Shown: positions 26,379 to 35,253, counted from the first letter of the stretch. The stretch: DNA of 64,000 bases from Thermohalobaculum sp039822785 (GCA_039822785.1 JBCBMO010000007.1:62001-126000), one strand, 5' to 3'. The notes: generated from the sequence alone by a model not told the origin. Numbers and translations are program-made.

Positions 26379-27452
26379 ATGCCCGGACCCGATGACATCC
26401 CCGCCCGAGAACCAGACCCAGGCCCCGCAATGGGCGCCGCGGCGCCGCCGCCCTCGACCGGCGCCAGTGCCGGTATGGGCGACGACAGCGTGCTGCCCTT
26501 CCAGTTCGACCGCAGCGCCATGCGCGGGCGGGTCGCCCGGGTGGATGCCACGCTCGACCATATCCTGCGCCGCCACCGCTATCCCCCGCCCGTCGCGGGC
26601 CTGGTGGCGGAGGCCGTGGTGCTGAGCGCCCTCATCGGGCAGACCATGAAACTGCGCTGGAAGTTCTCGCTGCAGGTGCGTGGCGACGGGCCGGTGCGCC
26701 TGATCGCGACCGACTACTACGCCCCGGCCGAGGAGGGGCAAGACGCCCGCCTGCGCGCCTACGCCAGCTTCGATGCGGGCGATGTGGCCAGTTTCCGCGG
26801 CAGCCAGGCGGAGGCGGTGGGCCTGCTGGGCGAGGGCGTCGTGGGGCTGACCATCGACCAGGGGCCGGGGATGACGCCCTACCAGGGGATCACCCCGCTG
26901 GCCGGCGGCTCGCTCTCGGCCGCGGTGGAGACCTATTACGCCCAGTCCGAGCAGCTCGCCACGCGGTTCCATATCGAGGCGGCGATGGCGCAGGAGGCGG
27001 GCAAGGACCCGGCCTGGCGCGCCGGCGGCATCATGATCCAACAGCTGCCCGACCATGGCGGTGTTGTGCCCGACGCCCCCTCCGGCGACGAGGGGTTGAT
27101 GACTGCAGACGATGTGGCGGCCATGGGCAGCCGGGCGGAGGATTGGAGCCGCGCCTCGATCCTCATGCGCTCGGTGGAGACCTATGAGTTGATCGGCCCG
27201 CATGTCACGCCGGACCGTCTGCTGTATCGGCTGTTCCACGAGGAGGCGCCGCGGGTCTATCCGGCGCAAGGCGTGGCCTTCGGCTGCACCTGCTCGGCGG
27301 AGCGGGTCCGACAGGCGCTGTCGATCTATTCGGCCAGGGACATCGCGACGATGACCACCGCCGAGGGGCAAGTCACCGCCGACTGCCAATTCTGCGGCGC
27401 GCGCTACACCTTTGCGCCGGAGACGCTGGGGTTCGAGGCGGAGAAGCCCTAG
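26379..27452 (+). CDS. hslO: redox-regulated chaperone Hsp33
   Basis: Holdase switched on by oxidative unfolding, 357 aa. The four zinc-binding cysteines are in FGCTCSAERV (CxC) and ADCQFCGARY (CxxC) at the C-terminus. The core has TMKLRWKFSLQVRGDGPVRL, split as TMKLRWKFSLQVR and GPVRLIATD, plus GQAY-like GVVGLTIDQG and ETYYAQSEQLATRF. The N-terminal 35 residues are Pro/Ala-rich and poorly conserved, so a start at 26430 or 26475 is possible. It is a single-gene unit, divergent from the Nudix gene. Confidence 0.95.
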   Translation: MPGPDDIPAREPDPGPAMGAAAPPPSTGASAGMGDDSVLPFQFDRSAMRGRVARVDATLDHILRRHRYPPPVAGLVAEAVVLSALIGQTMKLRWKFSLQVRGDGPVRLIATDYYAPAEEGQDARLRAYASFDAGDVASFRGSQAEAVGLLGEGVVGLTIDQGPGMTPYQGITPLAGGSLSAAVETYYAQSEQLATRFHIEAAMAQEAGKDPAWRAGGIMIQQLPDHGGVVPDAPSGDEGLMTADDVAAMGSRAEDWSRASILMRSVETYELIGPHVTPDRLLYRLFHEEAPRVYPAQGVAFGCTCSAERVRQALSIYSARDIATMTTAEGQVTADCQFCGARYTFAPETLGFEAEKP

Positions 27453-27461
27453 TCGAAAGCC

Positions 27462-27953
27462 CTAGTCGAGCGGGTGACTGCCCGCCTTGACCTCGGCGGC
27501 GGCCAGGGCGTCGATCAGCCCGATCTCGCGGGCGATGAGGTATTTGCCGCTGTCGCTGGAGGCGGCGAGGCCCCGTCTTTTTCCCTGAGGCACCGGATTG
27601 CTGCCCCTGCCCTTTACGCTCTCACGCTCGATGTAGTCGGCGCGAAAGCGGATCGAGTTCGAGGTGATCACCGCCTTCTTGTACTCCGACAGCATGGCGC
27701 ACATCTGCGCCATCTTGCTGGCGTAGTGGTCATCGGTCTGGTTGAAGGCCTGGCTGGCAAAGAAGGTGCAGTCGAGCCCGGGCACATGCTGGGGCTCCTT
27801 GGTGACGCGCCAGACATAGCGCCAGGGATCCGCCGGCTCGGCCTGCGCCGATTGGGCGAAAGCCGGACTGCCCCCCCCGATCGCCGTGGCCATGGCCACC
27901 GCCGCCAACAGTGTCGCCAAGACAGTCGTCTTTCGCAGCGTCGCCGTCGTCAT
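27462..27953 (-). CDS. secreted hypothetical protein
   Basis: 163 aa, family not recognised. A signal peptide of about 33 residues ends AIGGGSPAFAQS. The mature part has two cysteines (GLDCTFF and AQMCAML) and a basic, polar C-terminal half (YIERESVKGRGSNPV). Two nearby ATGs compete; 27953 is preferred because AAGGGG lies about nine bases upstream, while the ATG at 27962 directly abuts it. The upstream region is AT-rich. Its end lies 9 bp from the convergent hslO end. Confidence 0.7.
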   Translation of the reverse strand: MTTATLRKTTVLATLLAAVAMATAIGGGSPAFAQSAQAEPADPWRYVWRVTKEPQHVPGLDCTFFASQAFNQTDDHYASKMAQMCAMLSEYKKAVITSNSIRFRADYIERESVKGRGSNPVPQGKRRGLAASSDSGKYLIAREIGLIDALAAAEVKAGSHPLD

Positions 27954-28062
27954 GCGTATCATCCCCTTCACCAAGCGGCGATGCCCCCGACGCATCGCCA
28001 TCACGTCACCAATCTCCCAGCCAGTCTTCCCGGTCTGCTCGATGCTTTCTGAGAAGTATGTC

Positions 28063-28131
28063 ACAAATTTGTAGTGAATCTCTCAACAGAGATAAAAGAA
28101 AGAGGCAAACCTCGCAATTTTCTTGCGCAGC
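28063..28131. promoter_or_regulatory. AT-rich upstream region with palindromes
   Basis: An unusually AT-rich stretch upstream of the secreted hypothetical gene, with a perfect palindrome ACAAATTTGT at 28063-28072 and, read on the minus strand, a CGCAA/TTGCG repeat near 28110-28127. Probably promoter and operator DNA; the regulator is unknown. Confidence 0.4.
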
Positions 28132-28165
28132 TCAGCTGGTGGCGATGATTTTCGCGCTTGAGAGG

Positions 28166-29206
28166 CTAGGACAGCGCCGCAACGGTCGCGTTGACCTCGT
28201 CCTCGGTCGTCGCGAAGGAGCAGACGAACCGCGCCTCCACCGCTCCCTCGGTATCGGCGGGACCGGTATAGTAGTGCGCCCCGGCGGCCTGCAGCGCGCG
28301 GTGCTGGACGACCGTCAACCGGGCAAAGAAGAGGTTCACGCCGGCTGGGGTGAGGATCTCGACCCCCGCCGCCTCAAGGCCCCTGCGCAACGCCGTGGCG
28401 CGGGCATTGGCCGTCGCACCCAGCTCGAGCCAGAGCCCATCCGCGAGCCAGGCCATCATCTGGGCGGAGACGAAGCGCATCTTCGAGAACAAATGACCCG
28501 CCCGCTTGCGCCGCAGGGCCAGCTCCCAGGCGCGCCCGGGATGAGCCTCCGGATCGAAGAGGATCACGGCCTCGGCGCCCAGCGCGCCGCATTTGGTGGC
28601 GCCGAGGCAGAGGACATCGACGCCCGCGCGATGGGTCATCTCCGCCGGGCTGGCGCCGGTTGCCGCGAGTGCATTGGCAAGGCGCGTGCCGTCCATATGC
28701 ACGGCAACGCCGTGATTGCGCGCGATGCGGGCCAGGCCGGCGACCGCCTCGGGCGTGTAGGTTCCGCCCCGCTCCGTCGCCTGGGTCAGGCTGAGGGCGC
28801 CCGGCTGCGCGCTGTGCACGACCCCCGCACCGGCGGCCGCCAGGGTCTCAGCCAGTGCATCGGCGTCCAGCAGGGCATGCGCGCCGTCGATCTGCGTGAG
28901 CTTGGCGCCCCCGGTGAAGAACTCGGGCGCGTTGCATTCGTCGACTTCGATATGGGCGATGCGGTGGGCGTAGATCGCGCCCCAGGGCGGACACAGCGTG
29001 GCGAGTGCCAGGGCATTGGCGGCAGTCCCGACACCGACCAACGCCACCGCGGCCCGGGGTGCCTCGAAGACCTTTCGCACGCGCTCGGTGACGGCGTCGG
29101 TCAGCGGATCGTTGCCATAGGGCATGGCGGGACCCGCATTGGCCGCCGCAATCGCCTCGATCAGCTTGGGATGGGCGCCGCTGACGTTATCGGACGCGAA
29201 GTTCAT
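28166..29206 (-). CDS. low-specificity L-threonine aldolase
   Basis: PLP enzyme splitting threonine (and allo-threonine) to glycine and acetaldehyde, 346 aa. It starts MNFASDNVSGAHPKLIEA, has the acid loop HIEVDECNAPEFF, the cofactor-contact VHMDGTRLANA and the PLP-lysine in LCLGATKCGALGAE. In this subfamily a Cys follows the lysine. The start at 29206 overlaps the end of the small membrane gene upstream by 20 bp, so they are probably in one transcript. Confidence 0.9.
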   Translation of the reverse strand: MNFASDNVSGAHPKLIEAIAAANAGPAMPYGNDPLTDAVTERVRKVFEAPRAAVALVGVGTAANALALATLCPPWGAIYAHRIAHIEVDECNAPEFFTGGAKLTQIDGAHALLDADALAETLAAAGAGVVHSAQPGALSLTQATERGGTYTPEAVAGLARIARNHGVAVHMDGTRLANALAATGASPAEMTHRAGVDVLCLGATKCGALGAEAVILFDPEAHPGRAWELALRRKRAGHLFSKMRFVSAQMMAWLADGLWLELGATANARATALRRGLEAAGVEILTPAGVNLFFARLTVVQHRALQAAGAHYYTGPADTEGAVEARFVCSFATTEDEVNATVAALS

Positions 29207-29459
29207 AGCGCGCGATCTCGTCGCGCTCGCGCATCAGCGCCAACAGCAGGGTGGGTCGAACGATCCGGCGCACGATCCACAGCATGGCGAAATGCGCGCC
29301 GTAGAAGGCCGCCAGTGCCACGCAGCCCTGGGTGTACAGCGATGCCCCCTCGGCCGAGAACATCCGCGCCATGTCCACGGCGATCACCAGGGCAAGTAGC
29401 GGCGAGGTGACGGCCAACAGCGTGCTGAGCACGTCTACGCAAGTGGAACGAGTGACCAT
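29187..29459 (-). CDS. small two-helix membrane protein
   Basis: 90 aa, family not recognised. Two hydrophobic segments at about 9-30 and 42-66 are followed by a charged C-terminal tail (RERDEIARYELRVR). The start follows GAGAGGGG. It overlaps the start of the threonine aldolase by 20 bp and lies 12 bp after the YcgN-type gene, so it sits in a tight minus-strand run. The clear site and overlaps make it a likely real gene. Confidence 0.65.
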   Translation of the reverse strand: MVTRSTCVDVLSTLLAVTSPLLALVIAVDMARMFSAEGASLYTQGCVALAAFYGAHFAMLWIVRRIVRPTLLLALMRERDEIARYELRVR

Positions 29460-29471
29460 GAACTACCCCTC

Positions 29472-29960
29472 TCACGGCTTACTCTCAGCACTACAGTCGT
29501 GAACTGTGTCCACGAGATGGTCTTCAAGGTTCTCTTCTGTGACCTCCCATTCTGGTACAGTTTGGCCCTGCATACTGTGCCCGGCGTGGCGCGGACTGTC
29601 GGGATCCCCCGTCCGCAGCGGATGCCATTGCGGCAACGACTGGCCGAGATAGAGCCTGCGATAGGCGCATGTCTCGGGCATCCAGGTCGAAGCCTCGGGC
29701 AGGGTCGCGGGGCTCAGGCGAACGCAGCCATCGACCAACTGGTGGCGCAGCGCATACTGCCCACAGCGACAGGTGGTGTCGTCGAACAGCCGGCAGGCGA
29801 CATTGGTGTAATGCACCTCACCGGTGTCCTCGTCCTCGAGCTTCAGCACACAGCACTTGCCGCAGCCGTCGCAAAGCGCCTCCCACTCCGCCGTCGTCAT
29901 CGCCGACAGCGCGACACGCTCCCAGAAGCGCGGGCGCAGGCCTTGTCGGTCTTCGGTCAC
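29472..29960 (-). CDS. YcgN-family (UPF0260) cysteine-cluster protein
   Basis: 162 aa. The family signature is a cysteine cluster, CDGCGKCCVLKLEDEDTGE, at about residues 30-48, followed by TNVACRLFD, CRCGQYA and ETCAYRRL; these are thought to bind zinc or iron-sulfur. Function is unknown. The start is GTG at 29960, overlapping the stop of the upstream transporter (GTGA), which gives the normal family N-terminus FWERVALSAMTTAEWEAL. A longer frame in the same phase is only antisense to the transporter and is not used. Confidence 0.88.
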   Translation of the reverse strand: MTEDRQGLRPRFWERVALSAMTTAEWEALCDGCGKCCVLKLEDEDTGEVHYTNVACRLFDDTTCRCGQYALRHQLVDGCVRLSPATLPEASTWMPETCAYRRLYLGQSLPQWHPLRTGDPDSPRHAGHSMQGQTVPEWEVTEENLEDHLVDTVHDCSAESKP

Positions 29961-31351
29961 ACGGGCCCCCGCGGCCAGAGGCTGAGGGCAATGGTCCCCA
30001 GGCGTGTCCCGGGGGCGAAGCGGGCCACGAGGAAGGCCATGGGGAAGCCGCTCAGCGTCAGCACGGTGAGCACCGCGTCGGGCGTCAGGCCAAGCCCCTG
30101 GACAAGCGCCGCGACGACGGCCGCGGACATGACGATGAAGAAGGCGTCGACGACGTTGGAGGCGGCGATGTACTGGGCGCGCGCCTCCGGCTCCGCCTCC
30201 GCCTGCAGAACGGCGTTCAGCGGCGTGACATAGAGCCCGGCGAAGGCGGCGAGCAGCACGAAATCCACCAGTACGCGCCACCCGGCCGCGTTCTCGAAGA
30301 AGAGGGCACGATCGGCGAGGGCATCGGTCCCTGCGGCAAAGGCCGCGCCGGGCGTCGCGAAATAGAGCTCCAGCACCAGGATCGCCATGCCGAGTGCCCC
30401 CCAGGGCGGCACATCGACCGCGCCGCGCCCGCGGCACAACCGCTCCGCGCTCACGGCACCGATGGCCACGCCGACGGAGAAGCCGGCAAGCAGGATGGTC
30501 AGCACGCTCTCGTCGGCGCCGAGCACCTCCTTGGCGTAGGCGGGCAGGAGCGACAGGAAGGTGGCGCCGAGGAACCAGAACCAGGCGATGGCCATCATCG
30601 CGCGAAAGGCCGGGCGGTTCTTGGCGACGCGCGAGATCAGGCGATAGATCGCGCGTGGAAACACCCAGTCCACGGGCTCCCCAGGGCCCGTTGGCCCAGC
30701 CGGGATCGCATAGAGCGAGGAGATGAACCCGATCACCGCCACGCCGACCACGATGATCGAGACAACCGTGACGCCATAGTCGGTGAGGATCAGCTCATTG
30801 CCCAGGATCGTGCCGAAGATGATGGCCAGAAAGGTCGATCCCTGGACCAGGCCGTTGCCGCCCACCAGCTCCGAGCGGCGCAGGTACTGGGGCAGGACCG
30901 AGTATTTGATCGGCGCGAACATCGCCGACTGCGCGCCCATCAGGAAGAGCACGAAGTACAGGAAATAGATGTTCTGGGTGTGATAGCCGATCACGGCGAG
31001 GCCCATGACGACGATTTCCCAGGCCTTGACCCAGCGCATCATCTTCGCCTTGTCCATGCGGTCGGCGATCTGCCCCGCGGTCGGCGTGATGATGGCGAAG
31101 GGCAGGATGAAGAGCGCCGAGGCGATCACCCCGAGCAGCGCGATCGGCGTCTCCAGTTCCTCCGCCAGCCGATAGGTGACCAGCGCGACAAAGGCCTTCT
31201 GGTAGACTTGGTCGTTGAAGGCGCCGAGGAACTGCACGAGGAAGAGCGGCAGGAAACGGCGCGTCTTCAGGAGCGCGAACTGGTTCGGTTGGGCCGTCTC
31301 GGCGGCGCTGCCGACCGCTGTGCCCGCCGTGTCCTCGTTGGTCTTCTGCAT
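29957..31351 (-). CDS. MFS transporter, lysophospholipid transporter LplT-like
   Basis: Twelve-helix permease of 464 aa. The N-terminus FALLKTRRFLPLFLVQFLGA, then FNDQVYQKAFV, matches the transporter half of Aas-type and LplT lysophospholipid flippases. The first-half loop AGQIADRMDKAKMMRW is the MFS signature. Here the acyltransferase half is absent; a separate PlsC-type enzyme is encoded about 1.5 kb away at 32911-33702. The start at 31351 follows GGGGGAGAGAG; the frame extends 21 codons further without a site. Its stop overlaps the YcgN-type gene. Confidence 0.85.
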   Translation of the reverse strand: MQKTNEDTAGTAVGSAAETAQPNQFALLKTRRFLPLFLVQFLGAFNDQVYQKAFVALVTYRLAEELETPIALLGVIASALFILPFAIITPTAGQIADRMDKAKMMRWVKAWEIVVMGLAVIGYHTQNIYFLYFVLFLMGAQSAMFAPIKYSVLPQYLRRSELVGGNGLVQGSTFLAIIFGTILGNELILTDYGVTVVSIIVVGVAVIGFISSLYAIPAGPTGPGEPVDWVFPRAIYRLISRVAKNRPAFRAMMAIAWFWFLGATFLSLLPAYAKEVLGADESVLTILLAGFSVGVAIGAVSAERLCRGRGAVDVPPWGALGMAILVLELYFATPGAAFAAGTDALADRALFFENAAGWRVLVDFVLLAAFAGLYVTPLNAVLQAEAEPEARAQYIAASNVVDAFFIVMSAAVVAALVQGLGLTPDAVLTVLTLSGFPMAFLVARFAPGTRLGTIALSLWPRGPV

Positions 31352-31447
31352 CGCTCTCTCCCCCGCGTGATCGCGGTCAGAGAGTGAGGTGCAGCGCGGG
31401 GGGCCTGTCGTCAATGGCGCCAGGCCCCGATGGCAGCAGCGCCAGCC

Positions 31448-31645
31448 TCAGGTGCGGCGGCGGCGCAGAAGGGCCATGACGCCGAGACCGGTGAGCAGCA
31501 GCGCCAGGCCGGCCGGCAGCGGGATCGCGGTCGGGCCCACCGTACCAAACGTGACGTGGTCGATTTCGTTGCGCCCTACACTATCCGGCAGGTCGAGCGT
31601 CGTGAACGGCGTCGAAGGCAAACCTTCGCGATGGCGCGATGTCAC
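31448..31645 (-). pseudogene. remnant of a VPLPA-CTERM surface protein
   Basis: The last 65 codons read like the end of an exosortase target: a beta-type ending NEIDHVTFGTV, then a sorting tail of IPLPAG, a hydrophobic helix (LALLLTGLGVMALL) and RRRR. No signal peptide or body of the protein is found upstream in any frame, and only a GTG opens this frame. A decayed or truncated gene is the best reading. The rest of the 480-bp gap between the transporter and the next gene shows nothing else. Confidence 0.55.
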
Positions 31646-31832
31646 GTGCGAGGGCCACGAGCACGCCCGGCAGGCAAGTTTCTGTCGTTTTCATGAGGCG
31701 GAACCGACAGGTGGCACTTGTTCCGCTGAGTGGAAGGCCCGCGCTCCGATAGCACCGGCAAATGCCCATATAAGCCTGATCAATGAAACGCGCGCCTCAC
31801 GAAGACGGCGCGACAGAGAGAGGAGGAAGATC

Positions 31833-32891
31833 ATGGCCTATTCGATCCTGATCCTGGGGGCGTCCTACGGCTCGCTCCTCGGCATGAAACTGGCGCTGGC
31901 CGGGCACCATGTCACCCTGGTGTGCCTGCCGGCCGAGCAGGAGGCGATCAACACCAACGGCGCCGTGGTGCGTATGCCCATCCGCGGGCGCGAGGGTGTG
32001 GTCGAACTGCGCTCAGCCGAGGCGCCGGGCAGCCTGCGCGCCACCGGCGCCGACGTCGATCCGGCCGGCTTCGACTTGGTGGGCCTCGCGATGCAGGAGC
32101 CGCAGTACCGCGTGCCCGCCGTGCGCGCCCTGCTCGAGCGCTGCGCCAAGGCCGGCAAGCCGATGATGTCGATCATGAACATGCCGCCGCTTGCCTATCT
32201 CAAGCGCCTGCCGGGCCTGGATCACGAGGCGCTGCGCGTGGCCTTTGCCGATCCGAAGGTCTGGGACGCGATCGATCCCGCGCTGATCACGCTCGCCAGC
32301 CCCGACCCCCAGGCCTTCCGCCCGCCGGAGGAGCCGGTGAACGTGCTGCAGGTCAGCCTGCCGACGAACTTCAAGGTCGCGCGGTTCGAGAACCCCGACC
32401 ACACGGCGATGCTGGCCGCCCTGGACGCCGACATCGCGGCGGTGCGGCACGACGTCGACGGCGTCGCCACGGCGCTGCCGGTGAAGCTGAAGCTGCACGA
32501 CAGCGTCTACGTACCGCTGGCGAAATGGGCGATGCTGCTCACCGGCAACTACCGCTGCGTCACCGCCCAGGGTCCGCGCCCGATCCGCGATGCGGTCCAT
32601 AGCGACCCGGCCCTGTCGGCGGAGATCTATGCCTGGGTCCAGGACGTCTGTGTCGCCATCGGCGCCGATCGCGCCGACCTGGTGCCCTTCGAGAAATACG
32701 CGAAGGCGGCCGAGGGGCTCGCCAAGCCGTCCTCCGCCGCCCGGGCGCTGTTCGCGGGCGCGCCGGCGATCGAGCGGGTCGACAAGCTGGTGCAGGTCAT
32801 CGCCCGCGCGCACGGCATGGCGCATCCGGCCGTCGATGAGACCGTGGCACTGGTGGATGCGAAGCTGGCAGCGACAAAAGCCGCTGCCTGA
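31833..32891 (+). CDS. ketopantoate reductase-like NAD(P)-dependent protein
   Basis: 352 aa. The N-terminus ILILGASYGSLLGMKLALAG is a Rossmann nucleotide-binding loop of the ApbA/PanE kind, and the C-terminal half is helical, as in 6-phosphogluconate-dehydrogenase-like folds. The glycine loop is GASYGS rather than the usual GAGAxG, and the PanE catalytic Lys context is not obvious, so true ketopantoate reductase activity is doubtful. The start at 31833 has AGGAGGAAG upstream; the frame stays open for much longer ahead of it without a site. It stands alone. Confidence 0.75.
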   Translation: MAYSILILGASYGSLLGMKLALAGHHVTLVCLPAEQEAINTNGAVVRMPIRGREGVVELRSAEAPGSLRATGADVDPAGFDLVGLAMQEPQYRVPAVRALLERCAKAGKPMMSIMNMPPLAYLKRLPGLDHEALRVAFADPKVWDAIDPALITLASPDPQAFRPPEEPVNVLQVSLPTNFKVARFENPDHTAMLAALDADIAAVRHDVDGVATALPVKLKLHDSVYVPLAKWAMLLTGNYRCVTAQGPRPIRDAVHSDPALSAEIYAWVQDVCVAIGADRADLVPFEKYAKAAEGLAKPSSAARALFAGAPAIERVDKLVQVIARAHGMAHPAVDETVALVDAKLAATKAAA

Positions 32892-32910
32892 CCGCGAGGC
32901 CTAGGGGCGA

Positions 32911-33702
32911 TCAGGCCGCATCCTGTCGGGGTGCGGCCACCACGACGGCGTGCCGGGCCTCTGCCGCGGCCAGCACATCGCCGTTCGCGTGTTCGCGGAT
33001 GAGGCGCATCGTGCCCTCCTCGATCCGCGTCTCGATCGTCGCCATGAAGGTCTCGAAGTCGAGACCGGGCTGAATCGGCTCCAGGAATTCCATAGCGCCG
33101 GTCTGGCCCGTGTGCTTGTTCCACTCCCGCCGCGGCCAGATCACCCCGGCCGAGGTGGCGATCGGCACCACCACCGGGTTGAGGCGGGTGTAGAGATGAC
33201 CCACGCCCCGGCGGTAGCGCTCCTTGTCGCCGAGCGACATGAGCGTCCCCTCGGGGTAGATGATCATCGGGCGGCCCTGCTCGAAGGTGCGGCGCGTCCC
33301 CTCGACGGTCTGGTCCGTCCGGTTCTGCGGACCTTGATCCACCGGCACCAGTACCAGGTCGAGCGTGCGCAGGATCGTGCCGAAGAACGGGTATTTCTCC
33401 AGCTCCTGCATCGCCACCGCGCCCGTGTTGGGCATCAGCACCCCCAGCAGCACGACATCGAGCTCGGACTGGTGCTTGGAGACGAAGAGCACCGGGCCGT
33501 CCTTCGGCACGTTCTCCTCCCAGCCGCGGATCTCGACGCGCGAGCCGAGGATCACGTCGACGGCGCGCAGGGTACTGTCGCCCCACCACTTCAACACCTT
33601 GTGCATCGCGGCCTGGCGGCCCCGCTTGGCCAGCAGGAAGACCCGCAACGCCACATAGAAGGTGAAGGCGTAGAAGAAGAGATTGAAGAGCGTCGAGCGC
33701 AT
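32911..33702 (-). CDS. plsC: 1-acyl-sn-glycerol-3-phosphate acyltransferase
   Basis: Makes phosphatidic acid by acylating lysophosphatidic acid at the inner membrane. 263 aa. One N-terminal hydrophobic segment (LFNLFFYAFTFYVALRVFLL) is followed by the acyltransferase motifs: SKHQSELD (HX4D), the motif II region GTILRTLDLVLVPVD, YPEGT (motif III) and PVVVPIATSAG (motif IV). The start follows GGGAG. It is next to ribF on the same strand with a 39-bp gap. Paralogues with other lysophospholipid acceptors are possible. Confidence 0.9.
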   Translation of the reverse strand: MRSTLFNLFFYAFTFYVALRVFLLAKRGRQAAMHKVLKWWGDSTLRAVDVILGSRVEIRGWEENVPKDGPVLFVSKHQSELDVVLLGVLMPNTGAVAMQELEKYPFFGTILRTLDLVLVPVDQGPQNRTDQTVEGTRRTFEQGRPMIIYPEGTLMSLGDKERYRRGVGHLYTRLNPVVVPIATSAGVIWPRREWNKHTGQTGAMEFLEPIQPGLDFETFMATIETRIEEGTMRLIREHANGDVLAAAEARHAVVVAAPRQDAA

Positions 33703-33741
33703 GGGGCGGCTCCCGTGCAGATCCCGGGCCGGCGCACGGCC

Positions 33742-34749
33742 CTATACCGTGCGCGTCAGGCTGACGGGGGTATCGGGGCTCTCGGCGCGCTTGGCAAGGA
33801 GGGCCCGGGCCTGGGCGCTGTCGCGGTCCATCTGGGCGATCAGCTTTTCCGGCCCTTCATAGGCGATCTCACCGCGCAGAAACGCGATAAGCGCGACCTC
33901 GATCTCGGCGCCGTACAGGTCACCGGCGAAATCGAACAGATGCACCTCGAAGTTGGGGGCGTTCACGCCAAAGGTCGGCCGCTCCCCGATCGAGGCGACG
34001 CCATCATAGACCCCCGCATGCGCGCCGGTCAGCACGGTGACGCAGGTCGCATAGACCCCATAGGCGGGGATCAGCTGGTCGGCAAAGGCCAGGTTGGCGG
34101 TGGGATAGCCGAGCGTGCGCCCGCGCTGATCGCCCCGGACCACCGGCCCGCAGATCGCATGGGGGCGTCCCAGGATCGCCTCCGCCTCCGCCATGCGCCC
34201 GGCCCGGATGGCGCGGCGCGCGTCGGTCGAGGAGAACCCCTCCCCATCGGCCGAGCCGTGCGCTGTCTCGTCGCCAACCATCGCAAGGACCGTCACCTCA
34301 AAGCCAAGGGCACGGCCAAGAAAACGCAGGATGGCCGGCGTCCCTTCGCGCCCCCGGCCGAAATGAAAATCGGCGCCCACGGTAACATGCGCCACGCCCA
34401 GCCCCTCAGACAGGACCTGCTTGGCGAAGGTCGCGGGGCTCATGCGCATGATGGCCGCATCGAACGGCAGGACGGCCAGGCGCTCGACCCCCAGACCTGC
34501 GAGGATCCGTGCGCGCGCCGCATCGCCCGTCAGCCGAAAGGGAGGATCGTCCGGCCGGAAGACCTGGCGGGGATGGGGCTCGAAGGTGATAACGCCGAGC
34601 GGCGCGCCCGGGCGCGCGGCGCCGGCCGCCGCGATCAGCGCCTGATGGCCCCGATGGACACCGTCGAAATTGCCAAGCGCGACGCTACAGCCCTCAAGGG
34701 GCCGCGTGCCGTCTGCCATGGGGATGTGATACTCGTCGAAGCGCTGCAT
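33742..34749 (-). CDS. ribF: bifunctional riboflavin kinase/FAD synthetase
   Basis: Converts riboflavin to FMN and FMN to FAD, 335 aa. The N-terminal nucleotidyltransferase has VALGNFDGVHRGHQALI and GADFHFGRGREG, then SSTDARRAI where many homologues have SSTxIR. The C-terminal kinase has GDQRGRTLGYPTANLAF and GVYDGVASIGERPTFG, then EVHLFDFAGDLYG. It is a complete two-domain protein between the MaoC-type gene and plsC, all on the minus strand. Confidence 0.95.
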   Translation of the reverse strand: MQRFDEYHIPMADGTRPLEGCSVALGNFDGVHRGHQALIAAAGAARPGAPLGVITFEPHPRQVFRPDDPPFRLTGDAARARILAGLGVERLAVLPFDAAIMRMSPATFAKQVLSEGLGVAHVTVGADFHFGRGREGTPAILRFLGRALGFEVTVLAMVGDETAHGSADGEGFSSTDARRAIRAGRMAEAEAILGRPHAICGPVVRGDQRGRTLGYPTANLAFADQLIPAYGVYATCVTVLTGAHAGVYDGVASIGERPTFGVNAPNFEVHLFDFAGDLYGAEIEVALIAFLRGEIAYEGPEKLIAQMDRDSAQARALLAKRAESPDTPVSLTRTV

Positions 34750-34809
34750 GCCTGCCGTCCGGGCCCTGTGAGCCCGACATAGCGCGGCGCCATGGCAAAG
34801 GGAAAGGCG

Positions 34810-35253
34810 TCAGTCGAAGCGCTTGGACGGCGCGAGCACCGTCGCCTCTCCCTTCAGCACCGCTTTGCCCGCCACCACGCAGGCACAGTCGAGCGTCACG
34901 CGGCGCTTGGCATGGTCGATGGCGGTGACGGTCACCCGCGCCTCCACCGTGTCGTCGGGGCGGACCGGAGCGAGGAACTTGAGCGACTGGCCGAGGTAGA
35001 CCGAGCCATGGCCCGGCAGATGCTCCCCGATGACTGCCGAGATGAGCGAGGCCGTCAGCATCCCATGGGCGACGCGCCCGGCAAAGATCGTCTCCTGCGC
35101 GTAGTCGTTGTCGAGATGCACCGGGTTGCGGTCCATCGAGACCTCGGCGAACAGGCGGATGTCATGGTCGGTGACGGTCTTCGTCAGCGACCGGGTCAGA
35201 CCGATCTCCAGATCCTCGATACAGATCGTGGTCGGCGCGTGATTGTCCAACAT
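34810..35253 (-). CDS. MaoC-like (R)-specific enoyl-CoA hydratase
   Basis: Hot-dog-fold dehydratase of 147 aa acting on (R)-3-hydroxyacyl-CoA, as in PhaJ, which links beta-oxidation to polyhydroxyalkanoate synthesis. The catalytic Asp/His pair lies in FAEVSMDRNPVHLDNDYA, and AGRVAHGMLTASLISAVIG is the hydratase-2 continuation. The start at 35253 is used; an ATG ten codons upstream is less likely. Its upstream region holds TGC/GCA-rich palindromes that could be bound by a PHA regulator. The exact substrate is not fixed by sequence. Confidence 0.85.
   Translation of the reverse strand: MLDNHAPTTICIEDLEIGLTRSLTKTVTDHDIRLFAEVSMDRNPVHLDNDYAQETIFAGRVAHGMLTASLISAVIGEHLPGHGSVYLGQSLKFLAPVRPDDTVEARVTVTAIDHAKRRVTLDCACVVAGKAVLKGEATVLAPSKRFD

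Noticed and set aside
29961..30437. Long N-terminal extension of the YcgN-type protein
   Set aside because: The upstream part lies in another frame of the transporter gene and is Arg/Gly rich; the GTG at 29960 overlaps the transporter stop and gives the family N-terminus.
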